Of a stretch of DNA of 64,000 nt, positions 42,462 through 51,400 are shown piece by piece. The stretch comes from Paenibacillus dendritiformis (GTDB lineage Bacteria; Bacillota; Bacilli; Paenibacillales; Paenibacillaceae), in contig NZ_OX216966.1 in the NCBI RefSeq assembly GCF_945605565.1, positions 5,572,001-5,636,000 of the forward strand, written 5' to 3'. The notes under the pieces are model-generated. The model saw only the letters and a list, made by a program, of their open reading frames with translations. It was not told the origin of the DNA and did no database searches. Position numbers and translations under genes: made by a program. Numbering within the stretch: the stretch's first letter is position 1; each line of letters opens with the position of its first letter.

Positions 42462-42470
42462 CTCTTATGC

Positions 42471-42959
42471 CTACATATTGATCAATGAATTTCCTTCGCT
42501 AATCGTCGTCCCATTCCCGAGGCAGGTCGTCACGCTTGAGCCTTGGACGGCAATCAGCTTGCCGTTCAAATACACCCGCTTCGCGTTGCCGCCCGTTATC
42601 GTGCCTTGACCGCTTCCCGACGTACCCGGGGATATATTGATGTACCGCGTCCTAGCGGTATCCGAAGGAACCGGCGGGCTGGCTTGCCAGGCTTCGTTCA
42701 CCCGATCCCCGACGACGGCGGCAGACACGCCGTTCACATAGAAGCGGGAGCTCGCCGCAATACCGCGGCCGGTAATCAGCGCGCCGGTGCTGCCTGATCC
42801 GGTTGTGTGCCATTTATCGCCCCTAGGATCGTCACACTCTCCAGTGTCAGGATCCCGATGCGCGCACCACGGCTCCTCATAAGTCTGTATCGTATAAGTC
42901 ACATGCCCATCCTTCACGACCGGGGCGGTTGCGCCCCCATGCAAGGCGATAGCAGCCAT
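42471..42959 (-). CDS. PAAR-like spike-tip protein
   Basis: A 162-aa protein with two PAAR-like hairpin repeats (RGIAASSRFYVNGVSAAVVGD and KRVYLNGKLIAVQGSSVTTC) and conserved Cys/His residues (EPWCAHRDPDTGECDD) that could bind metal. PAAR proteins cap tail or T6SS spikes. Located directly after the hub gene, as expected for a tip. GGGAGGGGATGCG precedes the ATG. Confidence 0.7.
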   Translation of the reverse strand: MAAIALHGGATAPVVKDGHVTYTIQTYEEPWCAHRDPDTGECDDPRGDKWHTTGSGSTGALITGRGIAASSRFYVNGVSAAVVGDRVNEAWQASPPVPSDTARTRYINISPGTSGSGQGTITGGNAKRVYLNGKLIAVQGSSVTTCLGNGTTISEGNSLINM

Positions 42960-43026
42960 CGCATCCCCTCCCTTCGCCGCTGAACCGGCTCGCCCGCGAA
43001 CCGGTGCACTCCTTCTTTACAATCAA

Positions 43027-46000
43027 TCAACTGTTCACAAAATCAAACTGGACCGCATGGAAGATCATTTTGCCGTCTGCGGTCATCTCAATATAAGCGC
43101 GCTCGGTGCCGAAGCGGCCCGCGCCGCCTTTGGCGATCGCTTCGATGTCTTGGCCGTCCAGCACGATGCCGCTCTCCTTCGCGGTCACGTACACGCCTTC
43201 GTCCTTCAAGTCGAGGCTGCGTTTTTTGCCCGTGGCGCTGGCGCCGTATTCCAGCATATAGCCGCCGGAATACTTCTTCTCGATCGCCACGCCGTGGCCG
43301 TCCCCGGTGCCGTCCCCGATGCCGAGATAGCGTACGGGCTGGGCGCCGCCGCCAGGCTTGTCTCGCTCGAACGTAATTTTCTGCTTCACATTGATGCTGT
43401 CGAATTTGTACGTGTCGGCGACAATCCCGGTATTTTCCGTCGTCAACACTTTCTTGTCCGCATCCTGCCAGTAGAGCGGACGGCCGCGCGAATCATGCGC
43501 CGGCTCGCTCTTCGACACCCTGGCGGTGATGAACTGAATCGCATGCTCCTGGATCTCGATATAGTCGACATATTCTCCTTCCCGCGCATCCTTCGGCAGC
43601 GTCTTCACCTTATTCACCGTCAGATCATTCACATACGTCTTGTCGGCCAGAATCGTGTTCACCTGGATCATTTCCGGAATGAGCTTGCCCACATTGATCA
43701 TATCGAGATGGTCCATATCGATGTAGCCGGCTTCCGTATCGATCAGCACATGGCCCGCAGGACCGACGAACTTTCCTTTGTAGGCCGTCAGATTGCCCTT
43801 CATGTCGACGCGGAAGGGGGCCTTCCCGAATTCATCATGCCCGGCCCAGATGCCCAGGCTCGGATAGACCTTGAATACATCGTTGCCCTCGCCGATCACC
43901 AGGCTGGACCCCTCGATATGGCCGTTTTTGAACAAGGAGCTGTCAATCTCGGCGTCCTTCGCGAACAGCTTGTTCATCCAGACATTCCCCAAGTAATCGG
44001 CGTGAAAAGGTGCTGACGACCATACGGAGGAACCGAGCGCAAGCCCCTGCTTGTCAATCGTAAACACTTGATCGTCGACCCCGGCCTTGACGAACAGATC
44101 GCCGTCCAGAGAGGTGCCGAACGTCTTCTCGTACACGCCGTTGCGAATGCGTTCGATCGTGAAGCCGTCATCCGCGGTCATCGAGACCCGGTTCACCTTC
44201 GTGTCGCTGCCGCAATCGCCCGAAGCGTACCGGTTCACGATCATGCCGAACCGATCGGGACGATCCGCCAGCAGCCCGAGCTTCACGACCTCCCGGCCGC
44301 AGCGGTCGTCGATCATGAGGCGGGAGCCCTCGATGGTGAACACCCCGGTCGTATCGCCGATGACGACGCGCTGCCCGAGAATGATCTTGCCGAGCACCGT
44401 CTCCGCGATCAGGCCGTCCGGCGTAATCGCCGTATCGTAGCGCAGCCCGCCCGAGCGCGTCAGGCCAAGTGCGCCATGCGTCGCCCGCAGGAAGCGGTTC
44501 GGATCGTTCGGGTCGGTAATCGTCAGCCCTTTCCGATCCAGCGTCACGAACTCATTCGACGCCATATTGATGTCGTTCGTGACCTTGTTCCAGAAATGGT
44601 CGAACAGCCGGCTCATGTCCGATGTATCGATAACAGCCTGACCCCACTTCTTCTTGTTGCTGTCGACGACAATCGACGTGTTCTTGCTGTCGTAAATGAA
44701 CTTCTCCAGCCGCTTCTGCGCATCGGATACATCTCTGGCATTGCTGATCGTCAGGCTGATATTGCCGTCCTCATAGTCATAAGTCATCTCCGCAATGCGG
44801 GCTTCGATCTCAAGCTGAAGCCGCTCATGCTTGATCGTGACAAAATCGCCCACGACCAGCTTGTCCCAATTATGCTGCTCCTCGACGATCTCGAGGAAGT
44901 TCACGATGTCGATGCGGAACGTCGTCCGGGGGCGCTGCAGCTCCTTGAACTTCTCGAGCGCCGCCTCATACAGATCTTGCTCGTCAATGTACTTGTCATC
45001 GCTGAACTCCCTCTCGATGACATACAGGTTCAGCTCCTGCAGCAGCTCCGGGGCGAAATTGCTGTCGGCGGACAGCGTCTTCTGCAGCTCAGCAATGTTT
45101 GCCTTGACGTTGTCCAACGCCTGCTCCACATTCTTGATCTCGATTTCCTTCGCGGCGATCTGCATTTGCTTATTATCGAGGCTGAACTTTTCAATAATGT
45201 CCGGTCCGTTATTCGCCCCGTTCAGCTCGTCGAGGGAGATGAGCGCCACCTGGAGGAACACTTCGGCCTCGGCGCCGCCCCGCACCTCGACGACCGCCTG
45301 GTGCGCATGATGCCGCTTGCCGAGCAGCATCCACCGGTCCGGAGCCGCGGCTTGATCCGCGCCGTCGAGCGAGACCGTGACGCCCCCTTGGCTGACCTTG
45401 CACAGGACGGCGTACGGATATTCCGGATTTAGCGCGAAGCTTCGCGAGCTGCTGCCGCGATGCGTATACTTCTCGAAAAACATCTTCTGCTCGAACTGCT
45501 GCGAAATCATCGTGTCGGTAATGACCGCTTCGTTTTTTTTCAGCTTATCCAGCTCAACGCTACGTTCGTTCAGACTGTCTTCAATTTTTTTGCGTTCGGC
45601 CAGCAATTCCCGGAACTTGTCCCGCCTGCTCTCCACCAGCTCCTCATAATCGAGCAGCGCATGGCATAATTCGTCGGACATGTACTGGCTGTGGCGGATC
45701 ACCTGCCGCTGCTCATCCCGTTCGAACGGATACAGAAAATAATTGAAATTCTCGATGTAATTCTGCCCCGTCGGGTTGACCTTTTGAATCGTAAGCCCGT
45801 CCTGTCCGAACGCCTTCAACCGGGTGACCATCTCATCCGCTCTCGCTTCCTTGCCGATCGACTTCAAGTATTTTCCATAGGAAAAAGAAAGACCCCTGTT
45901 GACCCCGAACAGCTCCGGCTTGAGCAGCGACACGGTTCGCCGGTTCGTGTCCCATTGGACGACCGCATTGTAGGTCTCGGCCACTTGATAGACCGCATCC

Positions 46001-46497
46001 AGCACCGTCGTGTTCCCGAACTCGAAGGCGCGGTACGTCAGCTTGAAGTCGGCATCGAGATAGCCGATATTCCAGATCGTGTTATGCAGCAGTTCCGTCA
46101 GCACCTGCTCGGCATGATACGACTCGACGCTGTAATCCTGAATCGATTTGTCGCTCAGCTCATAAGGAAGAGCGAAGCAGGCGACTTGCCGGTACAGCCT
46201 GTCGTCCTGTCCGCTATCCTCGATCGAGTGAATCATATACCATTCGCTTTTCGATCCGAGCGTCACCCGGATATGATACCGTTCGCGGAGCAGGCCGATA
46301 TTTTTGTTCGGCACGAGCCGGTGGTTCACGTCCAGGTAGAGCGGAATTTTGAAGGTCAGCTCGTTCACGGAGGACAGCGAGATGTTCTGGCTGATGTCAT
46401 ACGCTTCGCTGATCTTGCTGATGACGCTGCCGTTCGGCTTGGCGAGGAACAGCTGCGGCCGGTACGGCTTCTTGAGATAATCAATATCGCCCAGCAA
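43027..46497 (-). CDS. Tail hub / tail-associated spike protein (Tal-like)
   Basis: An 1156-aa protein. The N-terminal ~400 residues match the prophage tail hub fold (gp27/ORF16-like; YHIRVTLGSKSEWYMIHSIE, LLKPELFGVNRG). Coiled coils lie at about 280-335 and 440-500. The C-terminal half has repeated GDLFVKAG / GNLTAYKGKFVG strands like a trimeric beta-spike ending. No peptidase or lysozyme motif was found. The start is TTG at 46497 with AGGAGG; competing ATGs read into early stops. Confidence 0.82.
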   Translation of the reverse strand: MLGDIDYLKKPYRPQLFLAKPNGSVISKISEAYDISQNISLSSVNELTFKIPLYLDVNHRLVPNKNIGLLRERYHIRVTLGSKSEWYMIHSIEDSGQDDRLYRQVACFALPYELSDKSIQDYSVESYHAEQVLTELLHNTIWNIGYLDADFKLTYRAFEFGNTTVLDAVYQVAETYNAVVQWDTNRRTVSLLKPELFGVNRGLSFSYGKYLKSIGKEARADEMVTRLKAFGQDGLTIQKVNPTGQNYIENFNYFLYPFERDEQRQVIRHSQYMSDELCHALLDYEELVESRRDKFRELLAERKKIEDSLNERSVELDKLKKNEAVITDTMISQQFEQKMFFEKYTHRGSSSRSFALNPEYPYAVLCKVSQGGVTVSLDGADQAAAPDRWMLLGKRHHAHQAVVEVRGGAEAEVFLQVALISLDELNGANNGPDIIEKFSLDNKQMQIAAKEIEIKNVEQALDNVKANIAELQKTLSADSNFAPELLQELNLYVIEREFSDDKYIDEQDLYEAALEKFKELQRPRTTFRIDIVNFLEIVEEQHNWDKLVVGDFVTIKHERLQLEIEARIAEMTYDYEDGNISLTISNARDVSDAQKRLEKFIYDSKNTSIVVDSNKKKWGQAVIDTSDMSRLFDHFWNKVTNDINMASNEFVTLDRKGLTITDPNDPNRFLRATHGALGLTRSGGLRYDTAITPDGLIAETVLGKIILGQRVVIGDTTGVFTIEGSRLMIDDRCGREVVKLGLLADRPDRFGMIVNRYASGDCGSDTKVNRVSMTADDGFTIERIRNGVYEKTFGTSLDGDLFVKAGVDDQVFTIDKQGLALGSSVWSSAPFHADYLGNVWMNKLFAKDAEIDSSLFKNGHIEGSSLVIGEGNDVFKVYPSLGIWAGHDEFGKAPFRVDMKGNLTAYKGKFVGPAGHVLIDTEAGYIDMDHLDMINVGKLIPEMIQVNTILADKTYVNDLTVNKVKTLPKDAREGEYVDYIEIQEHAIQFITARVSKSEPAHDSRGRPLYWQDADKKVLTTENTGIVADTYKFDSINVKQKITFERDKPGGGAQPVRYLGIGDGTGDGHGVAIEKKYSGGYMLEYGASATGKKRSLDLKDEGVYVTAKESGIVLDGQDIEAIAKGGAGRFGTERAYIEMTADGKMIFHAVQFDFVNS

Positions 46498-46512
46498 TCA
46501 TCATCGCCTCCT

Positions 46513-47154
46513 TTATTGAATTCTCCGGAATTGATAGCGGAATTGGAACGCGGCGTTCCCGCGCACCTCCAGCACATTCCTTCCGGGCGGCAGCGACAAA
46601 TACCCGTCGTTGAACCCGCTGTAGCGGTACGTGTTCACCAGACTGGTCTCGATATGCTGCCGATCATTATTCACATACACTGTCTCCTCATCCAGCAGCT
46701 GCTCGAAGCGAAAAGCGGCGTCTCCCTGCGACGTGTTCACGATGGCGAACTCTCCGCTGCCTTCCTTCGTAATCCAAATCTCCGGGGAGCAGCTCACATC
46801 TCCCTTATTGTCGAACACGACAACCGGCTCCAGCCGGAAGGAGATGGACCGGAAAGAAGGCGTGACGCCATGGCGTCCGGACTGCAGGATGACCCGGTAC
46901 CGCAGCATCGCTTCGCGAAGGGGCGTCCCGGCTTCGATATCCGGAATGCCGCCGCCGTTCACGCACGTTTTCCAATCGCTCCAGGTCCGGCCCTGATCCG
47001 GGGAGAGGGAGGTCTGGACCGCAGCCCGGCAGGAGGGCGGAATCTCGCATTCCCAAGCCAGCTTCGTCAGCGCCCCGTCTCCTTCGAGCGCAATCGACAG
47101 CGGCTCCGAGGTGTACACCCCGAGCAAATTCGATAATGCAAGCCAATTTGCCAT
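46513..47154 (-). CDS. Dit C-terminal-domain-like tail protein
   Basis: A 213-aa protein whose C-terminal half (FRFEQLLDEETVYVNND...SGFNDGYLSLPPGRNVLEV) resembles the galectin-like C-terminal domain of distal tail proteins. The N-terminal half (LSIALEGDGALTKLAWECEI...GRTWSDWKTC) looks like a sandwich module. Start at the ATG at 47154 with AGGTGG; the longer upstream reading is unsupported. Its partner N-terminal Dit domain is in a separate gene at 47825. Confidence 0.68.
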   Translation of the reverse strand: MANWLALSNLLGVYTSEPLSIALEGDGALTKLAWECEIPPSCRAAVQTSLSPDQGRTWSDWKTCVNGGGIPDIEAGTPLREAMLRYRVILQSGRHGVTPSFRSISFRLEPVVVFDNKGDVSCSPEIWITKEGSGEFAIVNTSQGDAAFRFEQLLDEETVYVNNDRQHIETSLVNTYRYSGFNDGYLSLPPGRNVLEVRGNAAFQFRYQFRRIQ

Positions 47155-47165
47155 CACATCCACCT

Positions 47166-47801
47166 CTACTCGATTTTCCCGAAGGGACGGAACAGGGCGG
47201 AGATACCGCTCTCCTTCCACTTGGCGATGCGATAGCCGAGCCATACGGCGGCGCCGTCATAAATGCTCGTTCCGTCCGTCAACGCCCATTCCGGTTCGGT
47301 CCCCCCGGATTCGCCCGCCGTGATGCAGACATAAAAACGGCCGTTATCGACCGTCGGAAATACGATATCGTGCTTCTCGTACCGCTTCGAGCGCTGCCAG
47401 CGCTGCGCTCCCCGCGTATCCTGCACCTCTTGGCCGGACGCGGTCGGGAAGACCGGCTCCATCGCGCCGGAATGCCCGGCTTGAATGCATATATAGACAT
47501 GGGCGTTATCCGTCTTCGGGATGACATAATCCCCTGTCTTGTAGGAGGTAAGCTCCGTCCATGACGGAGCCGTGCGGCCGGTCCGCGTATTCACCCAGCC
47601 GGCATAGCCCCCGATCGCCGGTTCCGCATTCCAGACGATGTCCCGCTGCTGCCACGTTCCCTCAATCGGCGGCGCCGTTCCGTAGTCCGGCGAGACCTCA
47701 TCCAGCTTGGCGAAGTTCTGGCCGAGCTGCTCGATCGTCTCGTAAATCTCATCCGTATAGTCCGGAAGATGCAGCGCTAATTTTTCCGTTGTGTTTGCCA
47801 T
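47166..47801 (-). CDS. Tail protein with CBM5/12-like repeats
   Basis: A 211-aa protein. The N-terminus (LHLPDYTDEIYETIEQLGQN) is a helix common in siphophage baseplate proteins. Then come CBM5/12-type repeats with the W/Y-x-x-G-D-x-V and Y-x-C-x-x-A-G-x-S-G-x-x-P pattern (YKTGDYVIPK; YICIQAGHSGAMEP; YVCITAGESGGTEP). This points to binding of wall glycan or chitin-like polymer. Start ATG 47801, GAGG 8 bp upstream. Confidence 0.72.
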   Translation of the reverse strand: MANTTEKLALHLPDYTDEIYETIEQLGQNFAKLDEVSPDYGTAPPIEGTWQQRDIVWNAEPAIGGYAGWVNTRTGRTAPSWTELTSYKTGDYVIPKTDNAHVYICIQAGHSGAMEPVFPTASGQEVQDTRGAQRWQRSKRYEKHDIVFPTVDNGRFYVCITAGESGGTEPEWALTDGTSIYDGAAVWLGYRIAKWKESGISALFRPFGKIE

Positions 47802-47824
47802 CGTTTTGTCCTCTCTCCTTTCGT

Positions 47825-48421
47825 TCACCCGATATCGGACCATCTCGTCCCCAGGTCGTAATCGCTCCAGCGCGGTCTTCTCGAATCGAGCCGCAGCTCT
47901 CCCTGCGGACCGAGAATCAGCCCTTCCCGGCTTCCCTGGGCGAAGTCCCGCTCCGCAATGTCCGCCACGGTCTCCTTCCATTCATACCGTGGAGAGTAAT
48001 AGACCGGGGAGTAAGAATACGGAGAATCGCATTTAAAGGTCACGTTGATATACCCTTCGGATAATCCGTTATGGATCAGCATCGGCTCGTCGATGACCAG
48101 CGCATAGAAGACCCGCTCCGGATCCGAAGAGAAGACGAGCTCCCGGTAATAGCTCTGCTCGGTCAGCCAACGTGCAACTTCGCGAATCCGCTCCGAATTC
48201 CAGGTCTCTTCGAATGCGCACGAGATCTGGAAGCGCAGCGGTTCTTTGGCGATATTTTGAAAATACGGCCGATCTCGTCCCGCGATGCTGACCTCGCGAA
48301 CCGAACGCGGGGCCGCGAAGCTCTCCTCCAGCATGCCGGAGCTGATATTGACGTTCCGGATGCCGAAGTCCATGCTGGATACCCCGGCATAGACGAAATA
48401 ATCCGCATCTCTAATCGTCAT
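47825..48421 (-). CDS. Distal tail protein (Dit/Sipho_tail N-terminal domain)
   Basis: A 198-aa protein of the siphovirus distal tail family: DADYFVYAGVSSMDFGIRNV, then RPYFQNIAKEPLRFQISCAF and SSDPERVFYALVIDEPML, the beta core that forms the hexameric hub at the tube end. AGGTGA 7 bp before the ATG at 48421. It follows the tape-measure gene, as in siphophage tail operons. Confidence 0.82.
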   Translation of the reverse strand: MTIRDADYFVYAGVSSMDFGIRNVNISSGMLEESFAAPRSVREVSIAGRDRPYFQNIAKEPLRFQISCAFEETWNSERIREVARWLTEQSYYRELVFSSDPERVFYALVIDEPMLIHNGLSEGYINVTFKCDSPYSYSPVYYSPRYEWKETVADIAERDFAQGSREGLILGPQGELRLDSRRPRWSDYDLGTRWSDIG

Positions 48422-48442
48422 GTTGCCATTCACCTGCCTTTC

Positions 48443-51400
48443 CTATAATCGATGTCCCCGGGCCCGCAGCGCCGTATCGAGCGATTTCGCGATATCGTCC
48501 CCATCCTTCTGCGCGAAGTTCCCCGTAATGGAAATGTGGAAGTTCTGGGTCGGCGCTCCCGCCAGGGCAGGCTGAAGCGCGGGAACGGAAGCGAACGGCC
48601 TTTTGATGGAATCGATAATGTTTCTCGTGATATCGACCACCTTCAGCAGATTGAACGAATCGGCTTTGTTCAGGATCAGCTCTTTTTCGTGAGCGAGCAG
48701 GAATTTGCCCTGCTTGCCGCCCCACGCCGGAGTCATGCCGCCGGATTCGGCGGAGAAGGGCTTTTTGTTTTTGAGCTGGTCAGCTGCGCCCGGAAGCATG
48801 GTTCCCGAGGACGTTCCCGGCTGTTTGACCGTACCTGCAACCGACGGGACTAAGCTCTTCCCGTACTGCTCCAGCTCGTCATAATCCCGCTTGAAGCCAT
48901 ACTTGATGTTGTCGGCGATCGTCTGGCCAAGCCGTGCGCTAGCCTTGGCCAGTTCCTCGAAGAACACGCCGTACTTGACTTTGATTTCGTCCAATGCGTT
49001 GAAGACAACAGTCTTATCATTGCTGAGCAGCTGCTGCTTCAAGTCATAGAAGTACTTTTCATCCTCCAAAATCCCCCTATAATGCTGCTCGATTTTGCTC
49101 TTCGCTTCATCCAGCTTATCTAATTGATTGCGGTGCTGATTGTCCTCGAGCTCTTTTTCGTTCTCGATGATTTTGCGCCGGTCTTCCAACTGATCGGAGA
49201 GGGCCTGTTTGCGCAGCTCCCGTTCCCGATCCAGCTTGAACTTGTCGATCTCCTCGTCTTTGGACTCGAGCTGCTCCTGAAGCTGCTTCTTCTTCGCTTT
49301 CGCTTCGAAGGAATCGTCCAAGGCCAGAACGTTGAGCCGATCCTGGATATCCTGCCGTTCCTTCATCAGCTTGCGGAGCTGTGTATCGTAATCCTCCTCC
49401 GCATTGGCCCGGTCCAGCCCCTTGAGCTGGGCATTGATATAATCCTCGGTCTTCTTGAGCTCCGCATCCAGATGCTTCATCTTCGCGTCGTGACGCTTGT
49501 TCTCCGTCCGAATCTCTTCCTCGATCGCTTGGGTACGCAGTTCTTTTTCCCGCTGCAGCACTTTTTTCAGGTTGTCAATCACCTTGTTCGCGTTATCGAG
49601 CCTTGCTTTTTGTTCCGCTGCCTGATTGTCCGCGATTTGCTTCAGCACGGTGCGCTGGTATTCTTGCAGCGCTTGCCGCTTCGACTCGGCGCGGCGCTTC
49701 TCGGCCACTGAGTCGGCGGCAGCTGCCTTGCGCGTCAATTCGGCTATCTGGGATTCGATGGTCCGGCCCGACTCTTCGTAAATAGAGATGATTTGATCGT
49801 CGATTTCTTTGGCTCTGCGCTGTTTCTCTTCGGTGTCCAGGCTGCCAAGCAGGCTTTTTTCAAATTCGAGTTCCTCGATTCGCTCCTTGTACCCGGCAAT
49901 CAAGGCTTCGGCTTGCTGTTGACCGGCATGCTCGGCTTCGGCCACGATCTCCTCTTGCTTGCTCCGATCATTGTCCCGCAGCCATTCCAGATAGATCGTG
50001 GCGGCCCGTCTCTGCTCCGGCGGCGTCTTGCTGTTCCGGATAAGCTGCTCCGTATCGTCGATCTCTCCGCGGATGCGCTTGCCCTCCGTCACCAGCGCGT
50101 TCATGTTCTCGGCCGCGTTCTGCGCGGCAAGCCGCTTCTCTTCGGCGGTATTGATATCGCCAAGCAGCGCCAGTTGATGCCTCAGCTTCTCCCTCTTCTT
50201 CTCGCTCGGCTGCTGCAGGCTCTCGAAGCGGCGCTTATAGGCATCGGCCAGTTGGATGACGTTCTGATCGATTTTGAGGTCCGTGTCGCCGATATTGCGG
50301 GTCAGATCCATATATTCTTCGACGAACTTCTCATAGTCCGCAGCCGAATAGCCCGTCTTGCTCCCGCGCTTGCCTATCGACTCGAGCCGTGTACGGACAT
50401 CCCCGACGACTTCGCCATTCTTGACCAGCCCGGCAGATCCGAGCAGGGACGCCAACTCCGAGTGGCGCGATGACTGCGATTGCCGCAGCTTCCGCAGCGC
50501 CTCCCCCATCTCATTGTACAGACCGATCCGTTTTTCCAGGAGCTTGTCGTACTGACGCCCGGACGCCATCGCCTCTTCCATTTGCTGCTGATTTTTCTCC
50601 AGGGACGCATTAACCCGCTGAATCGCTTCCTCGAATTGGTTGAACCGCAAGCTCGGCTGGTAGGAATCCTTCTTGCCGGAAGAAGCGGAGGACGTTCCTT
50701 TGCGGCTGACTCCGTAGTAGGCGTCATCGAGCATTGCTTCATATTTTTTGTAGTACTCATCTGTATCTTGGATTTTCTGCTTCACTTCATCCAACTGATT
50801 GTCTTGGAACCGTTGAACCGGATCCAAGAGGACCTTTGCGCCAGGAACAATACTTGTGACAACGTTCGTTAACTGCTTCGTCGTCTCCCGGTTCTTCTCG
50901 ACTTCTCCGATTCTTTTTTTGGCATCGGCAAGATCCTTAATGCTGCCCATCTCGACGCCGTAGATGCGAATCCGGGCCATCGATTCGAAATAAGCCGCCA
51001 GCGTCGAACGTTTTTCGTTCTCCAGATCTTCCTTCGCCTTCTTCAGCTTTTCTTCCCGTAATTCTTGAATGCCCTCTTTCTCCAGCTTCCAGCCGTCAGC
51101 CGCCTTGCTGATATGCTTTTGCAGCTCCGGATATTGGGCCATCAGATCCAGCATCGCCTCGGTAGACATCGACTGGCCCGCCTCCAGGTCGGCCAAAATC
51201 TGATTGAACGATTTAAGCTCGTCCTGCGTGCTCTTGATCCGGTTGCGAAGCTCGTCGCCCCCCTGCTTGCTCTTCTGCAAAGAAGAAGCCAAGCCGTCCA
51301 GCCCGTCGGCCGCGCCGCCCGCGCCGAACTTCATCTGGTTGAATCGCTTATCCAAATCTTTCAATGAGCTTCCGGTGATGTGGATGTTCCCGGGCAGCTT

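Noticed and set aside
44068..47136. Long plus-strand frames opposite the hub and Dit-like genes
   Set aside because: Arg/His/Leu-rich translations typical of antisense to GC-rich genes; no ribosome sites and no domains.
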